Assembly (NCBI GenBank): GCA_964553535.1
Contig: CAZKLK010000093.1
Location: 1 to 7,437 of the forward strand
Direction: 5' to 3'
Source of the DNA: JALHSV01 sp964553535
GTDB taxonomy: Bacteria > Nitrospirota > Thermodesulfovibrionia > Thermodesulfovibrionales > SM23-35
Length of the DNA stretch: 7,437 nucleotides
The notes beneath the pieces were generated by a model. That model saw nothing but the letters and a program-made list of their open reading frames with translations. It did not search any database and was not told the origin of the DNA. The translations under genes and the position numbers were made by a program. Positions 1 through 6,395 of this stretch are shown here, in pieces (position 1 is the stretch's first letter; the number at the start of each line of letters is the position of its first letter).

Positions 1-5
1 GGAGA

Positions 6-1298
6 TTATCGGAGCGGGTTGATCAAAATGGGGCGCCCCTCTGTCGACTGCGGCCGCGGTGCGGCCGAATAACTTCCCGGATTATGGTCCTTCCCGTGGC
101 ATGAAAGAAAGCATTCTCCCGACCGTTCCCCCAAATCCCTGAAATTCAGCGCTCCGCTTTCTCTCGATGGACTGATTGAAAAACTGCTAAAATCGATTAG
201 ATGCGCGTATTGTGTGCTGCCGTGCGGGTTATGGCATGTCCTGCAGGAAGTCCCCACAACTGAAATGTGCAGATTGTGATGCTGGAAACTTTCATTCCCA
301 AGGATGCTGAATCTTGAGTGACAACCGTAGCAGAGGTCGTAACGCGCAACCCCTTCCGGGCCGTCGTATTCCGTGAAATTCTTTTTCAGCAATCGCCTGT
401 ATTTGGACCCGTGGGGACCTTTCGGCCCTAAAGGGTCGTCATTGTTATGGCAGTCTGTGCATTTGATAATACTTGTCTCAGTCAGCGGCGGAATAAGGCT
501 TGGAACGAGAAGATTTTTCCCCGGGCCGAGAAGAGGGTGATACGAAGGATTTTCAATGCCGAAAAGCTCCGCTTTATTCGTTTGATCGGCGGGCAGGTTT
601 GCGCTGTATGAATGGCAGTTGAAACAGAGTTCGTATTCATTCATAATATTCAACACCCGCGCGCCTTCGGCATTTGTCCCCTTCAGTCCCCTGTGCTTAT
701 TGTCATTTGTCACATAATGATGATGGTGGCAGTCGACGCACTCGGCATGCCTTGGCATTGTCGGATCAATTTCCGGAAGTTGTTCTTTATATGTATGAAT
801 CCCTGTCTTTTCTATTGGATGATGATAGAGTTTCTCAAATTCTCTTTTAATGTCCGGCAGAGCAACGTCATATCCAATGGCTCCGTCGCCCCTTGCTATG
901 CCGGCAAGCCGGCTGCCGCCATGGCATCCGAAACAAAAGAAGGCTTTTTCCTCTTTGAGCATCGGGGTGCCTGAAACGCCGTGACCTTTATGACAACTAA
1001 AGCATCCCTTGGGGAGGTTTTTCTTATTGCCGTGCGATGTCTCCACCATTGGCCTGGAATAAAGAAAAGGCGGAAAGAAAATTAGAAGCGCAACGGCGCA
1101 AACAAGGAATAAACCATATAACCGAATCCGGCGGGAAGGCCTGTCAACGCGGGTTAAATGAAATAATCCCGGGAATATCGATAAGATTGCGGAACGCCTG
1201 CGGGGCGCTCGCAATGACGCGAAGAATAATCGACTTTTTTCATGGGGATAGGGTTCAGTTTTTTTGCGCGGCATGGGTTTATGATTGCTTATCCTCAT
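6..1298 (-). CDS. Membrane-anchored octaheme c-type cytochrome (7 CxxCH + 1 CxxxCH)
   Basis: The protein has 430 residues, with its ATG directly after the TAA of the tetraheme gene and only a weak ribosome site (reinitiation likely). Residues 1-58 are a basic, presumably cytoplasmic stretch. One membrane segment spans about 60-79 and has no clear cleavage site, so this is an anchored periplasmic protein. CxxCH sites begin at C99, 122, 187, 225, 280, 323 and 352. The eighth site, at C396 (CFLSCH, DNA 96-113), has three spacer residues. The third heme is followed by extra histidines (CVDCHHHH, 187-194). The N-terminal region is odd: residues about 27-39 are encoded by a palindromic repeat (1184-1219), and no ATG or GTG lies between it and the membrane segment, so the native start may have been displaced. 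An ATG at 1274 is an alternative. The role is likely electron transfer at the inner-membrane face, passing electrons to the periplasmic cytochrome. The protein is complete, ending ...INPLR. Confidence 0.85.
   Translation of the reverse strand: MRISNHKPMPRKKTEPYPHEKSRLFFASLRAPRRRSAILSIFPGLFHLTRVDRPSRRIRLYGLFLVCAVALLIFFPPFLYSRPMVETSHGNKKNLPKGCFSCHKGHGVSGTPMLKEEKAFFCFGCHGGSRLAGIARGDGAIGYDVALPDIKREFEKLYHHPIEKTGIHTYKEQLPEIDPTMPRHAECVDCHHHHYVTNDNKHRGLKGTNAEGARVLNIMNEYELCFNCHSYSANLPADQTNKAELFGIENPSYHPLLGPGKNLLVPSLIPPLTETSIIKCTDCHNNDDPLGPKGPHGSKYRRLLKKNFTEYDGPEGVARYDLCYGCHSRFSILGNESFQHHNLHISVVGTSCRTCHNPHGSTQYAHLIDFSSFSISPSRESGALNFRDLGERSGECFLSCHGKDHNPGSYSAAPRPQSTEGRPILINPLR
1184..1219. repeat. GTCATTGCGAG-type dispersed palindromic repeat, inside the octaheme gene
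   Basis: On the minus strand the core reads CGTCATTGCGAGC...GCAATCTT, the well-known ends of a small palindromic repeat found scattered between genes in many bacterial genomes. The 30 bases at 1186-1215 fold as ATTGCG/CGCAAT outer arms and CGCC/GGCG inner arms around a 5-base loop, with small bulges. Flanking sequence out to about 1145-1225 also looks non-coding in character and may belong to the element. It lies in frame and uninterrupted in the octaheme cytochrome reading frame. Only one copy is seen in the window. Confidence 0.65.
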
Positions 1299-1991
1299 TT
1301 AGTCGCCCGTTTCAGCAAAGGCGTCATGACACGCCAGGCACACGTCATCGCCGTTGACCTTCCGCCAGAAAGGCGGGGCATCCGGACCTCCCTTCCCCCC
1401 GTGAGGGTCATGGCACGATGTGCACTGAACCCCGTACCCGCTCTGTGTCGGGTAGAGCTTTACATCGGGGTCGCTGACGGGCCAGTTCAAAGGCATGAGC
1501 GACGGGTCCTGATTTCTCAGATTCGCCAAATATGCGTCAAAAATGATTGAAACCGGATGTTTCCCGGAGAGATCTGTTCCGATATGCCCCTGCAATCCTA
1601 TGTCCAGGACGTCCACGTAGGTTTCAATCGGATCCATGCGGCTGCGCACCGCGCCGATGGCAACAGTGCCGTCATGGCAACTAAGGCATAATTTTGAGAA
1701 TCCGTCGATGGGGGGCGCTTCTCCCTCGTCATAAGATTTCAGCGTGGGGCTCCAGTAATTGGTGTAGCTTTCCGCCGCGGATAATTGGTGGTTCCATAAG
1801 GGAGTTTCAGGATATGCGGCGTGAGGCGTATGGCAGAAGATGCAAATTTGCGTCTCCGAAACCGCGGTTACCACACCGGTGCCCGAAACGGAAAGGTTGT
1901 GCTTTGTATTGAAGACGCCGGCGGAAACTATAAAGGGCGCAAACGCAATGAGCAGTGAACAATAAACAATAAATAGTTTGACGCGTTTCAT
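1299..1991 (-). CDS. Secreted tetraheme c-type cytochrome (OmcE-like candidate)
   Basis: The protein has 230 residues from the ATG at 1991, with GGTGA five bases ahead. An in-frame GTG at 2000 (three residues longer, with AAAGGG upstream) is the alternative. The signal peptide is MKRVK plus a hydrophobic core ending in IVSA. Counting from the GTG at 2000, CxxCH sites begin at C53 (CIFCH), C105 (CLSCH), C193 (CTSCH) and C221 (CLACH). Six other histidines (34, 60, 71, 139, 148, 200) are enough for four bis-His hemes. The KHNLS near the mature N-terminus and the CxFCHTPH...PLWN block are typical of small cytochrome c3-family proteins. Heme number, size and an early lone His resemble Geobacter OmcE, a filament-forming tetraheme protein in which an N-terminal His ligates a heme of the next subunit. 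That relationship is inferred from architecture, not alignment. Neighbours are the barrel and propeller genes upstream, and the octaheme gene directly after the stop. Confidence 0.9.
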   Translation of the reverse strand: MKRVKLFIVYCSLLIAFAPFIVSAGVFNTKHNLSVSGTGVVTAVSETQICIFCHTPHAAYPETPLWNHQLSAAESYTNYWSPTLKSYDEGEAPPIDGFSKLCLSCHDGTVAIGAVRSRMDPIETYVDVLDIGLQGHIGTDLSGKHPVSIIFDAYLANLRNQDPSLMPLNWPVSDPDVKLYPTQSGYGVQCTSCHDPHGGKGGPDAPPFWRKVNGDDVCLACHDAFAETGD

Positions 1992-2033
1992 AAAATTCAC
2001 CGGTTACCCTTTATGATAAGTATGCACTGATAT

Positions 2034-3113
2034 TCAGCCGCTTTGCAACTTGTCCGCTGCGTCCCTGACATACTGGAATACCTGTATCCGTCTATTATAC
2101 GAATCAGCCACATAAATTCTGTCGGACGAATCTATATAAATCCCGGCCGGGAGGATGAATTCACCACCGCCGTTTCCTGAACTGCCGAACACAAGCAGCA
2201 AATTGCCTTCCGCGTCGAATATCTGAACATTGTCAAAATGGGAATCGACAACATAGATATGGCCTTCGGAGTCGACCGCGATTCCTTTCGGCCTCGATAA
2301 ATACCCGGAACCATCTCCGGGTTTGCCGAACGAGTTCAGAAATGATCCATCGCCGGTGAAACTCTGGATGCGGAAGTTCATGGAGTCCGTCACGTAAATC
2401 AGCTTATCCTTCGACAGCGCAATGTTTGTCGGATAATTAAAATCTCCCGGCGCGGTTCCGTTCTTGCCGAAGCCGAACAGCAGGCTGCCGTTGTCTTTTG
2501 ATAACACGAGCACCCGGTGCGCGTGCGTATCAACAACAAACAGCCTGTTTCCGTCGATGGCAATGCCGGTCGGCCTCCCGAAAAAGCCGGGCGAGCCTAT
2601 CTCACGCAGGTATTTTCCGTCCTTATCGAAAACAAATATATGTTTCAACAGGGAATCTGATATGTAGATGTCTCCGCGGTCATCAACCGCTACGCCGATC
2701 GGCGACAGCAGTTTTTTTGCCCCCGCTCGTTCGATCAGAAAATATTTTTTCCGGCGCAGGTCGAAAATATGGCAGCAACCAAAGCCCGGATCAGAAATGT
2801 AAACCCTTTCATTATCGGCAAAAACACCATGCGGTCTCACCATTACGGATGGAGGTTTTTCTTCTCCGAAAATGCGGCTCAATGCCTTTTTAACGGATGA
2901 TTTGCTCAGGCCAATATCGGATGGGTCTTCTATGGCGCTGATATAAAGGACCCTCGGGTTTTGGGGCGGCGGCGGCCATTGCATCACCGGCGCGCCTTTA
3001 TTTTGGGTAGGATCACGACGGATGTGATCGGAATTCGAACAGGCCCCAACCGCCAAAACAAAGACAGCCATAATGGAAATAACCGGGAGGAATCTTATTG
3101 CGGCAACCCTCAT
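2034..3113 (-). CDS. NHL-repeat six-bladed beta-propeller lipoprotein (copy B)
   Basis: The protein has 359 residues. Its type II signal peptide has lipobox V-G-A-C25 followed by Ser, which fits outer-membrane sorting. WPPPP at residues 46-50 matches the motif in copy A. Six NHL blades follow, from RPHGVFADNERVYISD (blade 1) to LPAGIYIDSSDRIYVADSYN (blade 6, ending RRIQVFQ). Blade 1 departs from the rule: its last strand carries a Cys-Cys-His (113-115) not seen in copy A. This is not a CxxCH heme site. The start overlaps the barrel stop by one base, and 42 bases separate its stop from the preferred tetraheme start. Co-translation with the barrel suggests the propeller caps, gates or helps assemble it, or guides the tetraheme protein outward. 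That role is inference; the fold call is secure. Confidence 0.9.
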   Translation of the reverse strand: MRVAAIRFLPVISIMAVFVLAVGACSNSDHIRRDPTQNKGAPVMQWPPPPQNPRVLYISAIEDPSDIGLSKSSVKKALSRIFGEEKPPSVMVRPHGVFADNERVYISDPGFGCCHIFDLRRKKYFLIERAGAKKLLSPIGVAVDDRGDIYISDSLLKHIFVFDKDGKYLREIGSPGFFGRPTGIAIDGNRLFVVDTHAHRVLVLSKDNGSLLFGFGKNGTAPGDFNYPTNIALSKDKLIYVTDSMNFRIQSFTGDGSFLNSFGKPGDGSGYLSRPKGIAVDSEGHIYVVDSHFDNVQIFDAEGNLLLVFGSSGNGGGEFILPAGIYIDSSDRIYVADSYNRRIQVFQYVRDAADKLQSG

Positions 3114-4999
3114 TAGAATGTTCTCCTGCCCTTCAGGAAAAGAATTCTGTCCAGCCGTTCGCCGGAATCGGTGACTTTTCTGAGCCTTCCCTCGAAAATA
3201 AGGAAGGTCTTGCCGTATTTATATTGCGCTTCAAGCTGAAAGAGCTTTTCCTCCCTGTCTGCGGCCCCTTCCAATGTTGTCCACGTTTGTCTCCACCATG
3301 CCATAATGCCGGCCCTCCGCGATACGGGATAGGTAACTTTGCCCTCGTAGTAGTATGATGATCGCGACTTGTTGTTTGTCTCGCCTGTCATATATCCTGT
3401 TCTGAAGATTCCAAGAATCCCTTTCCGCAATGGGTATGAAATTTCCCCGACAAGTGAAAACTGCCTGAAACGGGACTTATACTTCTCAATTCGCAACTCC
3501 GAATCGCCGGGTCCCCATTCTTCATCCCAATATAGAGATCTCACCGGCCTTTTCCCCTCGGTATCCGATTGAAAATACTCGGCTTCAATATTCCAGTATG
3601 CGCGCCCCATTGCGGTCCCCGGAATTCTTCCTCTGACCCCGGCTGATAATGAATGAGACAGAGATTTCGCTGTTATCTTCAGAAAATCCTCTTCCTCTTC
3701 CGTTTCCCCTTCGGAAAAATCGTCTTCGCTGGCCGCTGAGATGTATTTTTGTGTCGAATCGATGTACCGCAGGGTATACATCGAATATAAAATGCCCCAA
3801 CGGAATCTGCTCGTGGAGGTATTCAGTTCCAGAATATGTTCCTGAAAATCGCCTCTCCTCTCATCTGTCCGCATAAAGAAGCGGTAATATGAAGAAAACT
3901 TGACCCAGGATATGGGCCTGCCATAGGCAAGCCCCGCCCCGATTCCTTCCGCGTCCCATCGGTACCTCTTTTCAGAATCCCCTTTCCGTCTGACCTCATC
4001 GTTTATCAGGTATCTGAGTGATAGCGATCCCGTCAGTCTTTCAGTAAAACGGTAGCTCCATGAGCCTGAAATATTATGCGTTTTTGATTCCGAGGATTCT
4101 TTCTCCGCTCCAATTTCCGGCTGGAACCTGTACTGATATTCCGAGCGCATATATTGATACATGTAATTATGCTGGAATCGCCTTCCGCGGGGGAAAAAAA
4201 GGTTGCTCGAAACAGTGAAATAATTGTAATAATCACTTGACCGGTACGACACCCAGTTGTCCCAGACAATGGATCGCCTGATGATCGAGCTGGTGCTTAA
4301 GCGGGCGGAAAAGGTATCGGTATCCATTTGCGGGCGTGAAAGGCTCAGGTAATCGATAAAGATCCGGTACCGGGTGGAGAGAGATGCAATCCTGCCGCGT
4401 ATATCAAGGGTATATCTTTCTTCATGGATGGTGTCCTTCTGGTTTCTGTTGTTAAAGCGCAGAAGCTGGTAATCCCAATTGTAGTATTCAAGCCGTATGC
4501 TTGGCCAGTTCCGTTTATTGATCCGCAGCCGCGCCCCGTAGAGATTTGAAGTGGTATCCAGCGGCTCGCCCGTAAGGTTATAGTAATAGTCGATCTTCCT
4601 TGCATACAGGTCGAGAGCGACCGGCCTGTATGGAAGGAGCGTTGTATGGATTTCGTAGCCGATATCCTTGGCGGTGACGTTGTCGGCGTATTCAGGCGCA
4701 AAAATAGTGTGGTTGTATGAGATTGAGGCATTGAAGATAGCCAGCCGGGGATGATAAATGAATCCTTCCATGCCTGCTTTATAATACTGACGGAAGGTAT
4801 TCTGGCTTCTGCTTCTTGAACTGCCCCGCGAGGAGGTTTCTATGTAATAATTCTTATAACTGAGCTCTATTACAGCGGATAGGCGAAACCTTTTTGGATA
4901 TTCGACGCGCATCTGAGCATGGGCGGTCTCCGAAAGAATAATTAAGGCCGTGATTATGATAAGCCACAGGGTAATGCAAAGCGGAGCGATTCGATTCAC
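3113..4999 (-). CDS. Outer-membrane beta-barrel protein (porin-like, putative EET conduit)
   Basis: The protein has 628 residues and a GTG start. Residues 1-28 are a signal peptide with a long hydrophobic core and an A-H-A cleavage site before Q29. The next ATG (residue 30) would remove that signal, so GTG is preferred, despite only a distant GGGGGAA ribosome site. The mature chain is dominated by amphipathic strands rich in Tyr, Arg, Ser and Trp separated by polar loops. It has no cysteine I can see and ends in ...KGRRTF, whose terminal Phe is a typical BAM-recognised barrel end. One loop (residues 424-439) has 10 Asp/Glu among 16 residues. The length suits a barrel of about 20-26 strands, comparable in size to MtrB/PioB or OmbB conduit barrels, but I do not see a motif that places it in those families. 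Downstream, its TAA overlaps the ATG of NHL B by one base. Its role as a conduit or secretion channel for the neighbouring cytochromes is inferred. Confidence 0.88.
   Translation of the reverse strand: MNRIAPLCITLWLIIITALIILSETAHAQMRVEYPKRFRLSAVIELSYKNYYIETSSRGSSRSRSQNTFRQYYKAGMEGFIYHPRLAIFNASISYNHTIFAPEYADNVTAKDIGYEIHTTLLPYRPVALDLYARKIDYYYNLTGEPLDTTSNLYGARLRINKRNWPSIRLEYYNWDYQLLRFNNRNQKDTIHEERYTLDIRGRIASLSTRYRIFIDYLSLSRPQMDTDTFSARLSTSSIIRRSIVWDNWVSYRSSDYYNYFTVSSNLFFPRGRRFQHNYMYQYMRSEYQYRFQPEIGAEKESSESKTHNISGSWSYRFTERLTGSLSLRYLINDEVRRKGDSEKRYRWDAEGIGAGLAYGRPISWVKFSSYYRFFMRTDERRGDFQEHILELNTSTSRFRWGILYSMYTLRYIDSTQKYISAASEDDFSEGETEEEEDFLKITAKSLSHSLSAGVRGRIPGTAMGRAYWNIEAEYFQSDTEGKRPVRSLYWDEEWGPGDSELRIEKYKSRFRQFSLVGEISYPLRKGILGIFRTGYMTGETNNKSRSSYYYEGKVTYPVSRRAGIMAWWRQTWTTLEGAADREEKLFQLEAQYKYGKTFLIFEGRLRKVTDSGERLDRILFLKGRRTF
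3123..3127 (-). promoter_or_regulatory. Shine-Dalgarno of NHL gene B inside the end of the barrel gene
   Basis: AGGAG on the minus strand is formed by the tandem Arg codons (AGG AGA) near the end of the barrel gene. It lies 9 bases before the ATG at 3113. Together with the TAATG stop/start overlap, this indicates translational coupling of the two products, which suits proteins that work in fixed ratio. Confidence 0.7.
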
Positions 5000-5088
5000 G
5001 ATGGAAAGTTCCCCCGCCCCGGTCCATGCTGTATTATCAGTCGCCGGAGGATCACAGATGCTCTGCAGAACTTAATGTTAGAAGACAA
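4996..5088 (-). CDS. Possible 30-residue leader ORF overlapping the barrel start
   Basis: A TTG at 5088 is preceded by GGAGG (5100-5096) with 7 bases of spacing, the best ribosome site in the intergenic region. The ORF runs 30 codons (MSSNIKFCRASV..., basic, with no membrane segment). Its TGA stop shares bases with the GTG start of the barrel gene (GTGA overlap). It matches no family I recognise. It could be a coupling leader that loads ribosomes onto the weakly signalled GTG, or a chance ORF. Evidence is limited to the ribosome site and the overlap. Confidence 0.25.
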   Translation of the reverse strand: MSSNIKFCRASVILRRLIIQHGPGRGNFPS

Positions 5089-5179
5089 AACACTACCTCC
5101 AGACAGCGATAAAGGCCGCTTTTGCTCGAGACAAGTTTCTTGAAATTGATGCTGTTTAATGCCTTGTTAAAGTCATACC

Positions 5180-5207
5180 TTTAAAATGCGCAATAAATTG
5201 CTTTAAA
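5180..5207. repeat. Imperfect inverted repeat in the intergenic region
   Basis: The pattern is TTTAAA, four unpaired bases, GCAAT, AA, ATTGC, TTTAAA. The outer six and inner five bases of each arm are complementary, with a 4-base bulge on one side. It lies just downstream of the possible TATAAT on the minus strand, where a repressor site or an mRNA 5' hairpin could sit. TTTAAA is self-complementary and the sequence is AT-rich, so chance cannot be ruled out. Confidence 0.25.
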
Positions 5208-5219
5208 ACTTCTATAAAT

Positions 5220-5225
5220 ATTATA
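5220..5225 (-). promoter_or_regulatory. Possible internal -10 box ahead of the barrel gene
   Basis: Minus-strand TATAAT is a perfect -10 hexamer in a very AT-rich setting, about 220 bases ahead of the barrel start. The position 17 bases upstream is a run of T and is not a recognisable -35 box, so the call is weak. If real, it would let the barrel, NHL B and the two downstream cytochromes be expressed apart from the first two genes. Confidence 0.3.
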
Positions 5226-5340
5226 AAAAGATAGCCGTTGAAAAAAAAGGATTTTTAAGCGGCCCGCGAAAGAATTGCAAATATTTCTATGCCGCCGGCA
5301 GAAAAAAAGGGCTTAATTGCGGAAAATTGTTATATAATTG

Positions 5341-6384
5341 TCAGTTTGCTTTCAGATATTGAAATACCTGAACCCGTCTGTTAAATGTATCAGCGACATA
5401 GATTCTGTCCTGACTGTCGACAAAAATTCCGGTGGGCAGATAAAATTCACCCGGATTTCTTCCGGCATTTCCGACCCACATTAATAACTTCCCGTTATTA
5501 TCGAAGATCTGGAAATTATTGAATGAGGTATCAACTACGTAGATATTGCCGTCTGAATCTACTGATATCCCGGCAGGCCGCGAGAAAGAACCGGATGCGT
5601 CGCCAAGCCTGCCAAACTTTTTCATGAATTTTCCGTTAGCGTCAAACATCTGCACCCTGAAATTAAATGAATCTACAACGTACAAAATTCCGTTTCTGTC
5701 CATCGCGAGAAAGCTGGGGAAATTGAATTCGCCGTCCGCGTTACCCCGGTTTCCGATGGTGAAAATGTGCCTGCCGTCCCTGTCGAAAACTTTTACCGCA
5801 TGGTTCTGGGTATCTGCAATATAAAGCCTGTCAGAAGCATCGTCATACACCATGCCCGAGGGTTTCTTAAATTCGCCGGGGCCGCCGATAGAAAGCTTGA
5901 GATTATCCGTGCGCATATCGAATCCAAACACCTTGTTCTGCTGGGAATCCGAGACGAAGATCATGCCGCGTTTATTGCTGACGGCCAGTCCAACGGGAAC
6001 TCCCAATCTTCTTAATCCGATAAATCGCAACGCCTTTTTCTCCTGATCGAAGATGAATACGATCCGGCTTTCCGCGTCAGCGACATAGATGTTGCCGGCG
6101 GCGTCAGCAACGACGTCACTCGGCCTTCTCAACTGTTCAACCCGTTCCCGGCCGATAAGGAATTCCATCGTCTTGCTTGGCTTGCCGAAATCGTACCTGT
6201 TCGACCAGTTAGCGACCCATTTTATGCGAGTGGCAGCCGGAGGGGGAGGCCAGATAAGATCACCGCTGGTCTGGAATTCCGGCATAATTACCCGGGGAGC
6301 GGGCGCACAGGAGATTAGTGGAAAAAACAATGCGCTTACGATGAAACAAAGCACAGCGAAAAGCACTATTCTGCGGGTTCCCAT
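5341..6384 (-). CDS. NHL-repeat six-bladed beta-propeller lipoprotein (copy A)
   Basis: The protein has 347 residues from the ATG at 6384. Residues 1-26 are a type II signal peptide (MGTRR, hydrophobic stretch, lipobox L-I-S-C26). The residue after the cysteine is Ala rather than Asp, which fits outer-membrane sorting. A WPPPP motif at 45-49 opens the mature domain. Six NHL blades follow, each ending in a (Y/F)V(A/V/S)D...V.(I/V/G)F pattern, from blade 1 (RPSDVVADAAG...) to blade 6 (LPTGIFVDSQD...RRVQVFQ). This count fills a closed six-bladed propeller (6-bladed propeller/NHL families). Such proteins bind partners; no catalytic residues are evident, and a YncE- or lyase-like enzyme function is not supported. 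The gene follows the 11-heme cytochrome by 10 bases, so the two are co-transcribed. It is paralogous to the 2034-3113 gene, with nearly matching C-termini. Its role in docking cytochromes at the outer membrane is inferred from context. Confidence 0.9.
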   Translation of the reverse strand: MGTRRIVLFAVLCFIVSALFFPLISCAPAPRVIMPEFQTSGDLIWPPPPAATRIKWVANWSNRYDFGKPSKTMEFLIGRERVEQLRRPSDVVADAAGNIYVADAESRIVFIFDQEKKALRFIGLRRLGVPVGLAVSNKRGMIFVSDSQQNKVFGFDMRTDNLKLSIGGPGEFKKPSGMVYDDASDRLYIADTQNHAVKVFDRDGRHIFTIGNRGNADGEFNFPSFLAMDRNGILYVVDSFNFRVQMFDANGKFMKKFGRLGDASGSFSRPAGISVDSDGNIYVVDTSFNNFQIFDNNGKLLMWVGNAGRNPGEFYLPTGIFVDSQDRIYVADTFNRRVQVFQYLKAN

Positions 6385-6388
6385 AAGG

Positions 6389-6395
6389 CTCCTTT
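6389..6395 (-). promoter_or_regulatory. Shine-Dalgarno that decides the start of NHL lipoprotein A
   Basis: AAAGGAG on the minus strand, touching the stop codon of the upstream cytochrome, lies 4 bases before the ATG at 6384. That ATG gives a clean lipoprotein signal. The longer in-frame start at 6474 would add 30 residues ahead of the signal peptide and overlap the cytochrome gene by 80 bases, so it is not used here. Confidence 0.75.

Larger units (their letters stand above)
5000..5340. other. AT-rich intergenic region between NHL gene A and the barrel gene
   Basis: This is the only long gap in the gene cluster. On the minus strand it contains two T-runs (7 T near 5303-5309, 8 T near 5241-5248), neither preceded by a convincing GC hairpin. 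The short GCGG-G-CCGC palindrome near 5258-5266 is 12 bases from the second run and is a poor terminator. A perfect TATAAT lies at 5225-5220 with only a T-rich -35 region, so an internal promoter is possible. An imperfect inverted repeat lies at 5180-5207. A strong ribosome site and a short ORF fill the end nearest the barrel gene. I see no tRNA or recognisable structured RNA. Confidence 0.6.

Noticed and set aside
612..974. Plus-strand ORF opposite the octaheme gene, and similar plus-strand ORFs across the window
   Set aside because: Each lies opposite a gene with unambiguous heme or NHL motifs, shows no domain pattern and has no convincing ribosome site.
1154..1243. A 29-codon minus-strand ORF beginning MKKVDYSS across the palindromic repeat
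   Set aside because: It has no ribosome site and is mainly a translation of the repeat. The longer cytochrome frame, with seven downstream CxxCH sites, explains the region.
3113..4999. Naming the barrel MtrB, PioB or OmbB
   Set aside because: Only general barrel traits (signal peptide, amphipathic strands, terminal Phe, size) are visible. No family-specific motif was recognised.
5258..5266. GCGG-G-CCGC palindrome near a T-run as a terminator for NHL gene A
   Set aside because: The stem is only 4 bp and the T-run starts 12 bases later, so it lacks the tight stem-then-T layout of an intrinsic terminator.
5263..5300. Possible sigma54 promoter (GGC...TTTGC on the minus strand)
   Set aside because: The GG and GC elements are 13 bases apart instead of 10, so the obligatory -24/-12 spacing is not met.
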